This document shows, piece after piece, positions 29,362-38,750 of a DNA stretch of 64,000 nucleotides (positions are counted from its first letter, which is position 1; each line of letters begins with the position of its first letter). A program made the position numbers and the translations under genes. The notes under the pieces were generated by a model. That model worked only from the letters and a program-made list of their open reading frames with translations. It did no database searches and was not told the origin of the DNA. The DNA comes from Rhodococcus sp. SMB37. Its GTDB lineage: Bacteria; Actinomycetota; Actinomycetes; Mycobacteriales; Mycobacteriaceae. The stretch lies in the NCBI RefSeq assembly GCF_004345605.1, contig NZ_SLVY01000007.1, positions 186,001-250,000 on the forward strand, written 5' to 3'.

Positions 29362-31662
29362 GTGCACACGCAGTACGGGCCGCAGCTCACGCTGTTCGCC
29401 GCCGAGCTCGACTTCGTTCTCGATGAATTCCAGATCCGTGCCTGTCGCGCACTCGAGCACCACCGCGACGTCCTGGTCTGCGCACCGACCGGCTCCGGGA
29501 AGACGGTCGTGGGCGAATTCGCCGCCCATCTCGCCCTCCGGTCGAACGGGGCGTGCTTCTACACCACACCGATCAAGGCACTGAGCAATCAGAAGTTCCA
29601 CGACTTCGCCGAACGATTCGGTGACGACCGGGTGGGCCTGCTCACCGGCGACCTCACACACAATCCGGACGCACCGGTGGTCGTCATGACCACCGAAGTC
29701 CTGCGGAGCATGCTGCACGGCCACTCCCCACTGCTGACCGGCCTGACCCACGTCGTCATGGACGAGGTGCACTATCTCGCCGACAGCGAGCGCGGAGCGG
29801 TGTGGGAGGAATCGATCCTGCATCTCCCGACGTCCGTACGACTCGCGAGCCTCTCGGCGACTGTGAGCAACGCCGAGGAATTCGGCGAGTGGATCGCCCG
29901 CGTCCGCGGCGAGACGACCGTGGTCGTCGAGGAAACCCGCCCGGTGCCACTCACTCAGCACATGCTCGCGGGAGGTCGCCTGTTCGATCTGCTGTCGCCA
30001 CTCGACGGGAGTGTCGACGACAACCTCGACCGCTACATCGCGCATCGACGCCTCGTCGAGGCAGCTCCGCCACCGGCCTCCGGGCGCAGACGCCGCGTGC
30101 GACGCAGCCACCGGCCCGAGCCGGCCGGAGCCGACCGACCCGAGATCGTCGCACGCCTGGAAGCCGAACAGCTACTGCCTGCCATCTGGTTCCGTTTCAG
30201 CCGCGCCGGGTGTGACGCCGCCGTCACCGAATGCCTCGAGGCCTCGGTGCGGCTCACCGACGGATCCGACCTGTCCGAGATCCGGTCCATCGCGGAGAAA
30301 CACACCGCCACACTGCCTCCCGCCGATCTCGATGCGCTGGGCTACGCCGACTGGATCGACGGGCTCGAGCGCGGTTTCGCCGCGCACCACGCGGGCCTCG
30401 TCCCCGCATTCCGGCACACCGTCGAAGAACTGTTCGCCCGCAACCTGGTGAAGGTGGTCTTCGCGACAGAGACACTCGCGGTGGGTGTGAACATGCCGGC
30501 CCGGACGGTCGTGCTGGAACGTCTCGTCAAACCGACGGCCGACGGGCCGGTACGGCTGACTGCCGGCGAGTACACCCAGTTGACCGGCCGCGCCGGCCGG
30601 CGCGGCATCGACGAACAGGGACATGCCGTGGTGCTGTGGAGTCCCGATATCGCCCCCGCAACGGTCGCCGGGCTCGCCTCCACCCGCACCTATCCCCTGC
30701 ACAGTTCGCTGCGCGTCGGATACAACACGGCGGTCAATCTCATCGACGATCTCGGCGTGGACGGTGCTCGTGCGCTGCTCGGGCGCTCGTTCGCCCAGTT
30801 CCAGGCGCAGAACTCAGTCGCTGCGCTGGCAGAGACCGCCCGGGTCAACACGGCGACCCTCGCGGCGCTCGATGCGCAGCTCAGCGAGGCCGACGGATTC
30901 GCCGAATACCGGAGCCTGCGCGACCGGCTCGCCATTGCCCGCAGCACCGCACCGGCCGACACGGTCACCGTGCTCGCGCGTGCGGTCCGCTCTCATCCCG
31001 GTCACCGCCGAGGCGACCGCGACCGTCTGCTCGCACTCGCCGCCCGGCGCAGTGCCCTGCACACAGACACCGAACTGCTACTCGCACAGGTTCATACGGT
31101 CTCGGGGCAGCTGGTCGAGACGTTCGATCGCACCCTTGCACTGCTCGACGAACGCGGGCACGTCCTGCACGACCCCTTCAGCGGGCACGCGCACGTCACC
31201 GACGACGGGCATCGACTCAGTCGAATCTATTGCCGCAGCGATCTTCTCGTATCCGAGTGCCTACGCACCGGGGCCTGGTCCGGTCTCGAACCTGCCGAGT
31301 TGGCCGCGGTTGCGTCGAGCGTGCTCGGCGAGAATCGCCGTCGCACAGCCACAACCGCGGGGCGGACGACACCCGCGGTCGACGAGGCGCTGCGCGCGAC
31401 GGTCCGGTTGTGGGGCGAACTCGCCGCCGCCGAGGAACGGCACGGTCTGACGGTGAGCCCGGAGCCCGATCCGGCTCCGGTTGCTGCGATCTACCGGTGG
31501 GCGCGCGGCGACGGACTCGCCGCAGCACTGCAGGCGGCCTCCGATTCGGGGCACTCGGGCGGAGATCTGGTCCGCCACTACCTGCGGACACTCGACCTCG
31601 TCGACCAGACCCGGCTGTGCCGCCGGAACGCACTACCGCTCGTGCCGTCCACGCTACTTTGA
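29362..31662 (+). CDS. Ski2-like DEAD/DEAH-box helicase (HelY-like)
   Basis: A 766-residue superfamily 2 helicase with a GTG start. Helicase motifs are in order: I APTGSGKT, Ia YTTPIKALSNQK, II DEVH, III LSATVSN, V ATETLAVGVNMPA and VI QLTGRAGRRG. The helicase core covers about residues 25-460; a winged-helix/ratchet-type region and Ski2-like C-terminal domain follow. It resembles mycobacterial HelY, an RNA helicase-type protein, but is shorter than the about 900 residues of HelY, so it may be a paralogue. It is divergent from the HspR-type clp gene. Confidence 0.88.
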   Translation: MHTQYGPQLTLFAAELDFVLDEFQIRACRALEHHRDVLVCAPTGSGKTVVGEFAAHLALRSNGACFYTTPIKALSNQKFHDFAERFGDDRVGLLTGDLTHNPDAPVVVMTTEVLRSMLHGHSPLLTGLTHVVMDEVHYLADSERGAVWEESILHLPTSVRLASLSATVSNAEEFGEWIARVRGETTVVVEETRPVPLTQHMLAGGRLFDLLSPLDGSVDDNLDRYIAHRRLVEAAPPPASGRRRRVRRSHRPEPAGADRPEIVARLEAEQLLPAIWFRFSRAGCDAAVTECLEASVRLTDGSDLSEIRSIAEKHTATLPPADLDALGYADWIDGLERGFAAHHAGLVPAFRHTVEELFARNLVKVVFATETLAVGVNMPARTVVLERLVKPTADGPVRLTAGEYTQLTGRAGRRGIDEQGHAVVLWSPDIAPATVAGLASTRTYPLHSSLRVGYNTAVNLIDDLGVDGARALLGRSFAQFQAQNSVAALAETARVNTATLAALDAQLSEADGFAEYRSLRDRLAIARSTAPADTVTVLARAVRSHPGHRRGDRDRLLALAARRSALHTDTELLLAQVHTVSGQLVETFDRTLALLDERGHVLHDPFSGHAHVTDDGHRLSRIYCRSDLLVSECLRTGAWSGLEPAELAAVASSVLGENRRRTATTAGRTTPAVDEALRATVRLWGELAAAEERHGLTVSPEPDPAPVAAIYRWARGDGLAAALQAASDSGHSGGDLVRHYLRTLDLVDQTRLCRRNALPLVPSTLL

Positions 31663-31676
31663 CCTCCTCGTCGGCG

Positions 31677-32567
31677 TCATTCCGACAACATGTCCACACC
31701 GCACAGCTTCTCCGACAGTGCCCACAACCTCGATGCAACGTCTTCGTCCCTGGAACGAGCGCTCGACTGCACCCTCTTCGGATGCCCGCGCATCTCGAAG
31801 AACGAGTCGGGACCGTAGAAGCCACCCGGCTCGACGTCGGGGACCGTCGCCGCATACAGCGACGGCAACGCGCCCATTGCGGGTGACTGCCCGATGATCG
31901 GCGTCGAGAGCTCCATGAGCTTTCCGTACAGGGTCTCGCTGCGGAACTGCAGATTGGTCGACGAGTACCCCGGATGCACAACCAGTGAGCGCACCGGCGA
32001 CTCGCGCTCGGTCAGGCGTCGTTGCAGTTCGTACGCGAACAACAGGTTGGCGAGCTTCGACTGTCCGTACGCGAGCCAGCGGTCGTATCGCCGGTGCTCC
32101 CAATTGAGATCGTCGAGATCGATCCGTCCGATCCGATGCATCGCGCTGCTCACCGTCACGACCCGGTCGGTGATGCGTCCGAGCAACAGTGCAGTGAGCG
32201 CGAAATGCCCGAGGTGGTTGGTGCCGATCTGCATCTCGAAGCCGTCGGCGGTCCGCCGCAGCGGAACTGCCATCACACCCGCATTGTTGATCAGGACGTC
32301 GACCACCTCGTGCGACGCGGCGAGGCCGTCGACGAACTCGCGCACCGAGTCCAGATCGGCCAGGTCCAGCCGGCGCACCTGAACGCCGTCACCCAGTTCG
32401 GCCGCGACCTTTTCGCCTTTCCCGACATCGCGGCATGCGAGCACCACGCGCGCACCCGCCGCAGCCAGGGCCCGTGTCGTTTCGGCGCCCAGTCCGCTGT
32501 TCGCGCCCGTCACGACGAACGTCCGGCCGGTCTGATCGGGGATGTCCTGCGCAGTCCATGCCACCAT
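31677..32567 (-). CDS. Short-chain dehydrogenase/reductase (retinol-dehydrogenase-like)
   Basis: A 296-residue SDR starting MVAWTAQDIPDQTG. The NAD(P) motif is TGANSGLG, the structural motif NNAGV is in LINNAGVMAVP, and the catalytic YxxxK is YGQSKLAN. The block [24 protein letters not shown] is typical of the retinol-dehydrogenase-like group. It has a paralogue at 39779-40651. It is convergent with the helicase gene (14 bases between stops). The substrate is unknown. Confidence 0.9.
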   Translation of the reverse strand: MVAWTAQDIPDQTGRTFVVTGANSGLGAETTRALAAAGARVVLACRDVGKGEKVAAELGDGVQVRRLDLADLDSVREFVDGLAASHEVVDVLINNAGVMAVPLRRTADGFEMQIGTNHLGHFALTALLLGRITDRVVTVSSAMHRIGRIDLDDLNWEHRRYDRWLAYGQSKLANLLFAYELQRRLTERESPVRSLVVHPGYSSTNLQFRSETLYGKLMELSTPIIGQSPAMGALPSLYAATVPDVEPGGFYGPDSFFEMRGHPKRVQSSARSRDEDVASRLWALSEKLCGVDMLSE

Positions 32568-32628
32568 GACGGCCAGACTACGGGTGACTGGGCTTGCGGA
32601 ACAGATATCGGTGCTGCCGGAGCAGCGG

Positions 32629-33678
32629 TCAGGACCCGAGACCCGCGAGGAACACCCCGGCCAGCGCGATCGACGCGACCCACACGGTCGAGATCGCGGC
32701 AAGCACGAAGGGTCGCGCACCCACCTTCTTGATGGTCACTACGTGCACACCGGCGCCGAGGGCAAACATCGCCGCGGTGAGCAGCGCGGTCTGCACGACG
32801 GACGCCACGTCGAGTGCAACGTCCGGAACCAGCCCGGTTGCTCGCACCGCAACGCACACGAGAAACGCTGCAACGAACAGCGGTACCAGGGGCGGGCGGT
32901 GCGCGTCTGCTCCGGAGTCGGTGAGCCGACGACGCACACCGAGAATCGCGATCACCGGCGCAAGCATCATTACCCGAGCCAGCTTCGTCACCGCGGCCAC
33001 CCCCAGCGCCGCACCACCGATCACTCCGCCTGCCGCAACGACCTGAGCGACCTCGTGGATCGAGCCTCCCGCCCACACACCGGCAGCCTCGTCGGACAGG
33101 CCGAGAGCCTGCGCCAGCAGAGGTACGGCGGGTATCATCAAGGTTCCGAAGATCACCACCAGCGCGACGGCGGTGAGCACCTCTTCCTCTTTCGCGTCGA
33201 CGACACCGTCCACAGCGGCGACGGCTGCCGCGCCGCAGATCGAGAATCCACACGCGATGAGGATGCGCTGGGTCCACGTGAGCCCGAGCAGTCCGCCGAC
33301 GAACATCGTTCCCGAGATTCCGAGGGCGACCACGGCGATCACCACGACGATGACCTTCCAGCCGAGCCCGAGCACGTCCGCGAGGAGTAATTGCAGACCG
33401 AGCAGTGCGATGCCCACACGCAGCAGGCGCTTGGCCGAGAAGGTCAGACCCGGGCGCACACGCTGGGGAAGGTCGACCACGTTCGCAACGACCGCGCCGA
33501 GAACGATCGCGATCAGCAGCGGGCTGACGGTCGGGAGAAACGCGTTTATTCCCATCGCCGCCGCCGTTGCTGCCGCGCACAGCGCAAGTCCCGGCGCGAG
33601 GTCGGTTGCCGCCGACAGCCGGCTCGAGCCTCGGGTCGGAGCCTCTGACGGGGGCGCGGTGACAGTGGGGGTGTGCAT
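32629..33678 (-). CDS. YeiH/UPF0324-family membrane transporter (putative sulfate exporter)
   Basis: A 349-residue integral membrane protein with about ten hydrophobic spans (LAPGLALCAAATAAAMGI; LLIAIVLGAVVANV; VIVVVIAVVALGISGTMFVGGLLGL). Signature segments are LLRVGIALLGLQLLLADVLGLG, CGFSICGAAAVAAV and WAGGSIHEVAQVVAAGG, which mark the UPF0324/YeiH family of putative sulfate or anion exporters. A LysR-type regulator often neighbours these genes but none is seen here. The real substrate is uncertain. Confidence 0.87.
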   Translation of the reverse strand: MHTPTVTAPPSEAPTRGSSRLSAATDLAPGLALCAAATAAAMGINAFLPTVSPLLIAIVLGAVVANVVDLPQRVRPGLTFSAKRLLRVGIALLGLQLLLADVLGLGWKVIVVVIAVVALGISGTMFVGGLLGLTWTQRILIACGFSICGAAAVAAVDGVVDAKEEEVLTAVALVVIFGTLMIPAVPLLAQALGLSDEAAGVWAGGSIHEVAQVVAAGGVIGGAALGVAAVTKLARVMMLAPVIAILGVRRRLTDSGADAHRPPLVPLFVAAFLVCVAVRATGLVPDVALDVASVVQTALLTAAMFALGAGVHVVTIKKVGARPFVLAAISTVWVASIALAGVFLAGLGS

Positions 33679-33752
33679 ACGTCGACTCTGCGCTGCATCG
33701 GCACATGCCGATAGACGTCACTCGAGCATGAGAACATATCGAACTGATATGC

Positions 33753-34436
33753 CTACGCCCTCGGACATGCACCTACAACATGACCGTCCGCCACCTCGAC
33801 CACATCGTCGACCGCGACGAGATGAGCACGATCGTGGGTGACCAGGACGGTCGCCGCGCCTTGCCGATGGGTGAGCCCGACGATGAGGTCGACGATCTCG
33901 GCGCCACGGTCGTGATCGAGCGCGCTCGTCGGCTCGTCGACGAGAAGCACCGGCGGCTCGTTCATCAACGCGCGCGCAATATTGACGCGCTGACGCTGCC
34001 CCCCGGAGAGCTGATGCGGGCGCCGTTCCGCCCGACCGGCCAACCCCACCGCGTCGAGGAGAGCCAGGGCCCTACCGCGGGCCGCGGACACGGACCGTCC
34101 GTCGATCGCGGCGGTGACCTGGAGTTGCTCGACGGCGGTCAGTGACGGCAGAAGATTCGGCTGCTGGAACACGATGCCGATCTTCTTACGACGCAGATCC
34201 GCCAGCGCACCGCGGGACATACCGGCCGTGGATGTCCCAGCCACGGTGACCGTGCCGGAGTCCGGTGCGATCAAGGTCGCGGCGACGGCGAGCAGGCTCG
34301 ACTTCCCGGAACCCGACGGACCGACGACCGCGGTGACGTTGCCGGCTTCGACGTCGAGGGTGACGCGGTCGAGCGCGACAAGACGCTCGTCGCCGTCCGG
34401 ATAGGTGAGAGTGACATCGGTCAGGTTCAGGCTCAT
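33753..34436 (-). CDS. ABC exporter ATP-binding protein (MacB/LolD-type)
   Basis: A 227-residue ABC ATPase: Walker A GPSGSGKSS, signature LSGGQRQRVNIARAL, Walker B VLLVDEPTSALD, and switch His in VLVTHDRAH. It resembles LolD/MacB-type ATPases that work with FtsX-like permeases. Its start overlaps the stop of the FtsX-like gene by four bases. The pair lies divergently from a two-component system, an arrangement common for antimicrobial-peptide or envelope-stress exporters controlled by their neighbouring system. Confidence 0.9.
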   Translation of the reverse strand: MSLNLTDVTLTYPDGDERLVALDRVTLDVEAGNVTAVVGPSGSGKSSLLAVAATLIAPDSGTVTVAGTSTAGMSRGALADLRRKKIGIVFQQPNLLPSLTAVEQLQVTAAIDGRSVSAARGRALALLDAVGLAGRAERRPHQLSGGQRQRVNIARALMNEPPVLLVDEPTSALDHDRGAEIVDLIVGLTHRQGAATVLVTHDRAHLVAVDDVVEVADGHVVGACPRA

Positions 34437-35488
34437 CGGGCACTTCCCAGGGCAATCAGAGGGTCGACGGAGGTGACACGGCGGACCGCGAGGGCTGCAC
34501 CGGCAGCTCCCAGCGCGATCATCACCGCTGCAGGAATCAGGACTGTCGAGAGCGACAGACCGAAGGGGACGGAACCGGAGATCACCGCGCCGAAGGCCGC
34601 AGCGAGACCGGTACCGACGAGAGTGCAGACGGTCAGCAGAACCACCGCCTGCCCGAGAGCATCACGCAGCAGGACGGAGGTCGGGGCTCCGAGCGCCTTC
34701 AACACGGCGATGTCGCCGCTGCGCTGGACCGTCCACACGGTGAAGAACGCACCGATGACGAGCGCGGAGATACCGAACAGGAACACCCGCATCAGCTGCA
34801 GCGATCCGTTCTCCGAGGTATACGAACCGATGGCGGACAGCGAGTCGCCCTTCGAGACGGTCTCTGTTCCGATACTCAGATCAGCTGCGGTGCTGTCGAA
34901 TCCGTCGACGACATTCAGTGCGATCACCGTGGCGGCCGGTTCGGTGAGAGCGGTCCACACAACTGGGAGGTGACCGAAGGAGTCGTCCCCGTGCACCGCC
35001 GTCACATTCAGCTCGCGATCGTTGACCGTGATCCGGTCGCCGACCACGGCTGCCAGGTCCTCGGCAGCCGTCTCCGACAACACCGCCGATTCTTCAGAGA
35101 CCGGTTCACCGCCCGGAACGAGGCTCGATCCTGCATCGACGGCGAACATCGACACCGTCCCGGTCACGGGACTGCTCGGCGATCCTGCCGTCACCCTCGT
35201 GGTGGAAATGGCAAGAGGCTCGGCGCCGGTCACCCCCGGGGCATCGGCCCACTGTCTCCACTGCTCACTCGTGAGGGTGGAGTTCGTGAACGACAGGGCC
35301 TCGCCGCCGGGATCGGAGAACACGAGGCGATCGACGGGCAGATCCGTGATGGCGGAAATGTTCTGGCGGGCGAGTCCGGCCGTCAGACCGGACAACAACC
35401 CGACCAGGAGGGTGATCAGGACGATGACGGCCGCCATGAGGGCGAATCTGCCCTTGGCGAATCTCAGGTCTCTCCAGGCGACGAACAC
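34433..35488 (-). CDS. FtsX/MacB-type ABC transporter permease
   Basis: A 351-residue permease; the GTG at 35488 (VFVAWRDLRFAKGRFALM) is chosen because AGGAG lies 11 bases upstream. One membrane span near residues 15-40 is followed by a large extracytoplasmic MacB-like domain (about 45-225), then three spans (LFGISALVIGAFFTVWTV; AVVLLTVCTLVGTGLAAAFGAV; VLIPAAVMIALGAAGAALAV). This is the DevC/FtsX topology. It drives export or mechanotransmission together with the ATPase that overlaps its end. The substrate is unknown; the adjacent kinase and response regulator may sense it. Confidence 0.87.
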   Translation of the reverse strand: MFVAWRDLRFAKGRFALMAAVIVLITLLVGLLSGLTAGLARQNISAITDLPVDRLVFSDPGGEALSFTNSTLTSEQWRQWADAPGVTGAEPLAISTTRVTAGSPSSPVTGTVSMFAVDAGSSLVPGGEPVSEESAVLSETAAEDLAAVVGDRITVNDRELNVTAVHGDDSFGHLPVVWTALTEPAATVIALNVVDGFDSTAADLSIGTETVSKGDSLSAIGSYTSENGSLQLMRVFLFGISALVIGAFFTVWTVQRSGDIAVLKALGAPTSVLLRDALGQAVVLLTVCTLVGTGLAAAFGAVISGSVPFGLSLSTVLIPAAVMIALGAAGAALAVRRVTSVDPLIALGSAR

Positions 35489-35640
35489 GGTGCGGCACAC
35501 TCCTATGGCTGAATCGGACGGGGCCGAATACGAACGGAGTCGGTATCGGATGTCCTCCACTGTCGTCGCAGCAGCCCCTGTGATCATCTGGCGACCGTGG
35601 TGACTTTCCGGATCGAACTGAGGCGTTCGGCCTCTACCTT

Positions 35641-35676
35641 TCGACAGATGTCGATGCGCGGCGAAGTCCGTAAACT
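35641..35676 (+). promoter_or_regulatory. Palindrome and leaderless promoter between the ABC and two-component genes
   Basis: TCGACA-GA-TGTCGA (35641-35654) is a perfect inverted repeat, with a further TCGACA copy at 35679-35684. TAAACT (35671-35676) is a likely -10, and the kinase GTG at 35686 follows nine bases later, so the transcript is probably leaderless. The palindrome is a candidate site for the neighbouring response regulator. Confidence 0.5.
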
Positions 35677-35685
35677 GGCTCGACA

Positions 35686-36879
35686 GTGAATACTTCGACG
35701 ACCGCCACCAAGGTCCTGGCCTGGTGCCTGCACCTGCTCGTGATCGGCCTGCTTGCCCTGACGGTCGTGCGCGCGGTAGCGGGCGACGCTCCTGATGCGG
35801 GCGCGGTGGCCACCGTGTCGGTCGTCCTTGCCCTGACCTACGCAGCAGGGCCGCTGCTGCCGGTCGTCGCACGGTCCACGCGCGCGGCGGCGCTCTGGCT
35901 CGTCGCAGTCGGCGTCGTCTGGCTGGTTCTGATGTCACTGTCCGCGGAAGGCCTGTGGCTGGCATTCCCCCTGTACTTCGTGCAGCTCCACCTGCTGCCG
36001 CGGCGCTACGGGCTGGTCGCGGTGGCCGTCACCGCGATCGGGGCCGTGGCGGGGTTCGCCCTCCACCAGGACACCGTGACACCTGCCGCGGTGATAGGTC
36101 CGACGCTGGGCGCAGCGGTCGCCGTCGCCGTCGTGTGGGGATACCAGACCCTGTATCGGGAGAGTGACCAGCGTCGGATGCTGATCGACGAGCTGACTGC
36201 GACACGCGCCGACTTGGCGGCCGCACAGCACCGCGCTGGTGTCCTCCAGGAACGCGAGCGACTGGCGCGCGAAATCCATGACACTCTCGCTCAGGGCCTG
36301 TCCAGCATCCAATTGCTGCTGCGCGCCGCCGAACGTGCGCTGCCGGATCGCACCGATGCCGCTGCAGACCTCGTTGTGCAGGCCCGGACCGCCGCTGTGG
36401 ACAATCTGGCCGAGGCTCGGCGGTTCGTCGCTGCCCTGACTCCCCCGGCACTCGAGGGCACGACCCTCGCCGACGCACTCGATCGCCTCTGCACGACCAC
36501 ATCGGCGCGGCACGGCCTCGATGCCCGGTTCGACCTGACCGGGACCCCGGTTCCCCTAACCACCGCCCATGAGGTGGCGTTGCTGCGTGTCGCACAGTCT
36601 GCGCTCGCGAACACCGTGAGTCACGCCGACGCCACGACAGTGAAGATCACCCTCAGTTTCCTCGACGACCAGGTCGCTGTGGACATCGTCGACGACGGGC
36701 GCGGATTCGACCCCGCCTCGGTACGCCCTCCGGGGCCGGACGGCGACGGTTTCGGGTTGGCTGCCATGCGTGCACGCATACTCGATCTCCGGGGCACGTT
36801 CACCCTCGAGTCCGAACCCGGGACAGGCACTGCCCTCGCTGCTCGTCTTCCACTCCCCACGATCGAGGTGGATCCGTGA
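35686..36879 (+). CDS. Sensor histidine kinase, NarL-partner (HisKA_3) type
   Basis: A 397-residue membrane sensor with a GTG start. Roughly five to six hydrophobic spans occupy residues 1-150 (CLHLLVIGLLALTVVRAV; AALWLVAVGVVWLVLMSL; LVAVAVTAIGAVAGFAL; VIGPTLGAAVAVAVVWG). A coiled linker and HisKA_3 domain follow with the phospho-acceptor His in REIHDTLAQGLSSIQ. The ATPase domain is marked by ALANTVSHADA and DIVDDGRGFDP. The short extracellular loops suggest signal sensing within the membrane, as in LiaS/VraS-type envelope-stress kinases. The response regulator overlaps its end by four bases. Confidence 0.9.
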   Translation: MNTSTTATKVLAWCLHLLVIGLLALTVVRAVAGDAPDAGAVATVSVVLALTYAAGPLLPVVARSTRAAALWLVAVGVVWLVLMSLSAEGLWLAFPLYFVQLHLLPRRYGLVAVAVTAIGAVAGFALHQDTVTPAAVIGPTLGAAVAVAVVWGYQTLYRESDQRRMLIDELTATRADLAAAQHRAGVLQERERLAREIHDTLAQGLSSIQLLLRAAERALPDRTDAAADLVVQARTAAVDNLAEARRFVAALTPPALEGTTLADALDRLCTTTSARHGLDARFDLTGTPVPLTTAHEVALLRVAQSALANTVSHADATTVKITLSFLDDQVAVDIVDDGRGFDPASVRPPGPDGDGFGLAAMRARILDLRGTFTLESEPGTGTALAARLPLPTIEVDP

Positions 36880-37511
36880 CAGGTGAACCCATCCGACTGC
36901 TGCTCGCCGACGATCATCCCGTCGTCCGTGCCGGGTTACGCGCCGTGCTCGAGACCGAGCCGGGTATGACCGTGGTCGCGGAGGCCGCGACAGCAGAGGA
37001 AGCTGTCAATCGCGCGGCGGAGGGCGACATCGACGTCGTCGTCATGGATCTTCGGTTCGGTGGTGGTATGACCGGCGCGGAGGCCACCGCCGCGATCACC
37101 GCCCGCCCCGACGCGCCGCGGATCCTGGTCGTGACGACCTACGGCACCGACGCCGACACGCTGCCCGCGATCGAGGCCGGCGCGACCGGGTACCTCCTCA
37201 AGGACGCTCCGCCCGAAGAGCTCGCCGCGGGGATCCGCACGGCTGCGGCCGGACGCACCACTCTGGCGCCCGCCGTGGCCGATCGACTCGTCACCCGGTT
37301 GCGCAATCCGGGCACCGCGCTGACCCGACGCGAGGTCGAGGTCCTCACGCTCGTGGCCGAGGGTTTGTCCAACCAGCGGATCGGACGGCGATTGCATCTG
37401 ACCGAAGGCACCGTCAAGTCGCATCTCGCGCACATCTACACCAAGCTCGGCGTCGACTCCCGCACCGCAGCGGTCGCGACGGCCACCGAACTCGGCTACA
37501 TCCGCCGCTGA
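36876..37511 (+). CDS. NarL/LuxR-type response regulator
   Basis: A 211-residue response regulator with a GTG start. The receiver domain carries the acidic pair in LLADDHP, the phospho-acceptor Asp in VVVMDLRF, and Lys in YLLKDAPP. The C-terminal LuxR-type helix-turn-helix is LTRREVEVLTLVAEGLSNQRIGRRLHLTEGTVKSHLAHIYTKLGV. It is the partner of the overlapping kinase gene. The likely target is the divergent ABC exporter. Confidence 0.93.
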   Translation: MTGEPIRLLLADDHPVVRAGLRAVLETEPGMTVVAEAATAEEAVNRAAEGDIDVVVMDLRFGGGMTGAEATAAITARPDAPRILVVTTYGTDADTLPAIEAGATGYLLKDAPPEELAAGIRTAAAGRTTLAPAVADRLVTRLRNPGTALTRREVEVLTLVAEGLSNQRIGRRLHLTEGTVKSHLAHIYTKLGVDSRTAAVATATELGYIRR

Positions 37512-37586
37512 CGGATCCGCGTAGGTCCAGGCGGCCGGCGCGCCGATTCCCTCGTAGACTGCGCCGAACGACACGACCGATTCAAC

Positions 37587-38741
37587 ATGCGGAAGGTTCG
37601 ACGATTGAGCCGGCATTCGGGAGGAACAGATCGCTCGCTCGTCTCGGCGCTGCGCGCGAAGGTCGGCGACGCTGCTGCCGACGTCTACGACCTGCACGGC
37701 GAGACGCTGTACGGGTACGTGCGCGGGTTCCTCGATCCGTCCACCGCCTCCGACGTGGTGCACGATGCGGTGTGGATCGCGATCGATCGGATCCGGACGC
37801 TGCGTGATCCCGACATGTTCCGGCCGTGGCTGTACGCGATCGCGCGGTCGGAGTGCGTTCGCGCCTCCAGCGGTTCTGCGCTGGGGTACGTTCCCGCCGG
37901 CCCCGAAGCGGACGTCGATTCCGAGACCACTGTCCTCGCCCCTGTGCACGCGCTGGATGCGACAGATCTCGAGGCGGTCGACCTCACCGTGCGGCACGGG
38001 TTCACCGACCGTCAGGTCGCGGCGATCATCGGCCGGGGATTCGATGTCGCCGCAGCGCTCGAGCACGCGAACGCTGTCTCCACCGACCCGGCCGGGCAAC
38101 TCACTCAACTGCCGACAGCATCGCCACCGCCTTATCTGCGCGACCGTGTGCTCACAGCGCCGCCGTCCGCCGCGGAACGCACCGCAATGGGCCGCCGGAT
38201 CGATCCTGTCGACCGCGCAGGTTTTCCGGCGCCAGGGCGACCACGACGCGCGATCGTCGCGTGGGGCGCGTCCGCAGCCGGGGTCGCAGCATTGGTCGCC
38301 GTCGCGGTGTTCGCATTCGTCGATCGTGCGCCCGCCGAGCAGAGTGTCCCGAGTCCGAGCGGCGCGACCCTGCGCGTGGACCTCGGGGACTACCCGCAGG
38401 GCACCACCGCCCCCGTCACGACTACACCGACCACCACACCCCCGGAGACGAACACGTCGACCGTTGCTTCGGTCCCGGTCCCCACGACCGAGGTGACCGA
38501 CGCCGTGACGGAGACATCGTCGCCACAGACCTCCACCGATCCGTCGCCCACGACCGAGCCCTCCCCCACGACCACCGAGACCGGGTGGACGTCTCGACGC
38601 GACCGTTCCCGCGACAACGACTCCGACGACGAATCCGAGCGCTCGGAAACCGGCGGAAACAGCGGTGGCGGTTCGACGAATACGGCACCACCGGTATTCA
38701 CGTTCGAACCCGGGGTGCCGTCCGGGCTGTCGGAGAAATAG
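37587..38741 (+). CDS. ECF-sigma-like protein with transmembrane segment and Thr/Pro-rich tail
   Basis: A 384-residue protein of unusual build. Residues 30-100 match sigma region 2 (ADVYDLHGETLYGYVRGFLDPSTASDVVHDAVWIAIDRIR). Residues 125-165 resemble a weak region 4 (DLEAVDLTVRHGFTDRQVAAIIGRGFDVAAALEHANA). A single membrane span follows near 228-250 (VAWGASAAGVAALVAVAVFAFV), then a 130-residue Thr/Pro/Ser-rich, probably extracytoplasmic tail. Fused sigma/membrane proteins occur in actinobacteria; the tail could act as a built-in anti-sigma anchor or sensor. No separate anti-sigma gene is adjacent. Whether it still drives transcription is unknown. Confidence 0.72.
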   Translation: MRKVRRLSRHSGGTDRSLVSALRAKVGDAAADVYDLHGETLYGYVRGFLDPSTASDVVHDAVWIAIDRIRTLRDPDMFRPWLYAIARSECVRASSGSALGYVPAGPEADVDSETTVLAPVHALDATDLEAVDLTVRHGFTDRQVAAIIGRGFDVAAALEHANAVSTDPAGQLTQLPTASPPPYLRDRVLTAPPSAAERTAMGRRIDPVDRAGFPAPGRPRRAIVAWGASAAGVAALVAVAVFAFVDRAPAEQSVPSPSGATLRVDLGDYPQGTTAPVTTTPTTTPPETNTSTVASVPVPTTEVTDAVTETSSPQTSTDPSPTTEPSPTTTETGWTSRRDRSRDNDSDDESERSETGGNSGGGSTNTAPPVFTFEPGVPSGLSEK

Positions 38742-38750
38742 GCCGACCAT

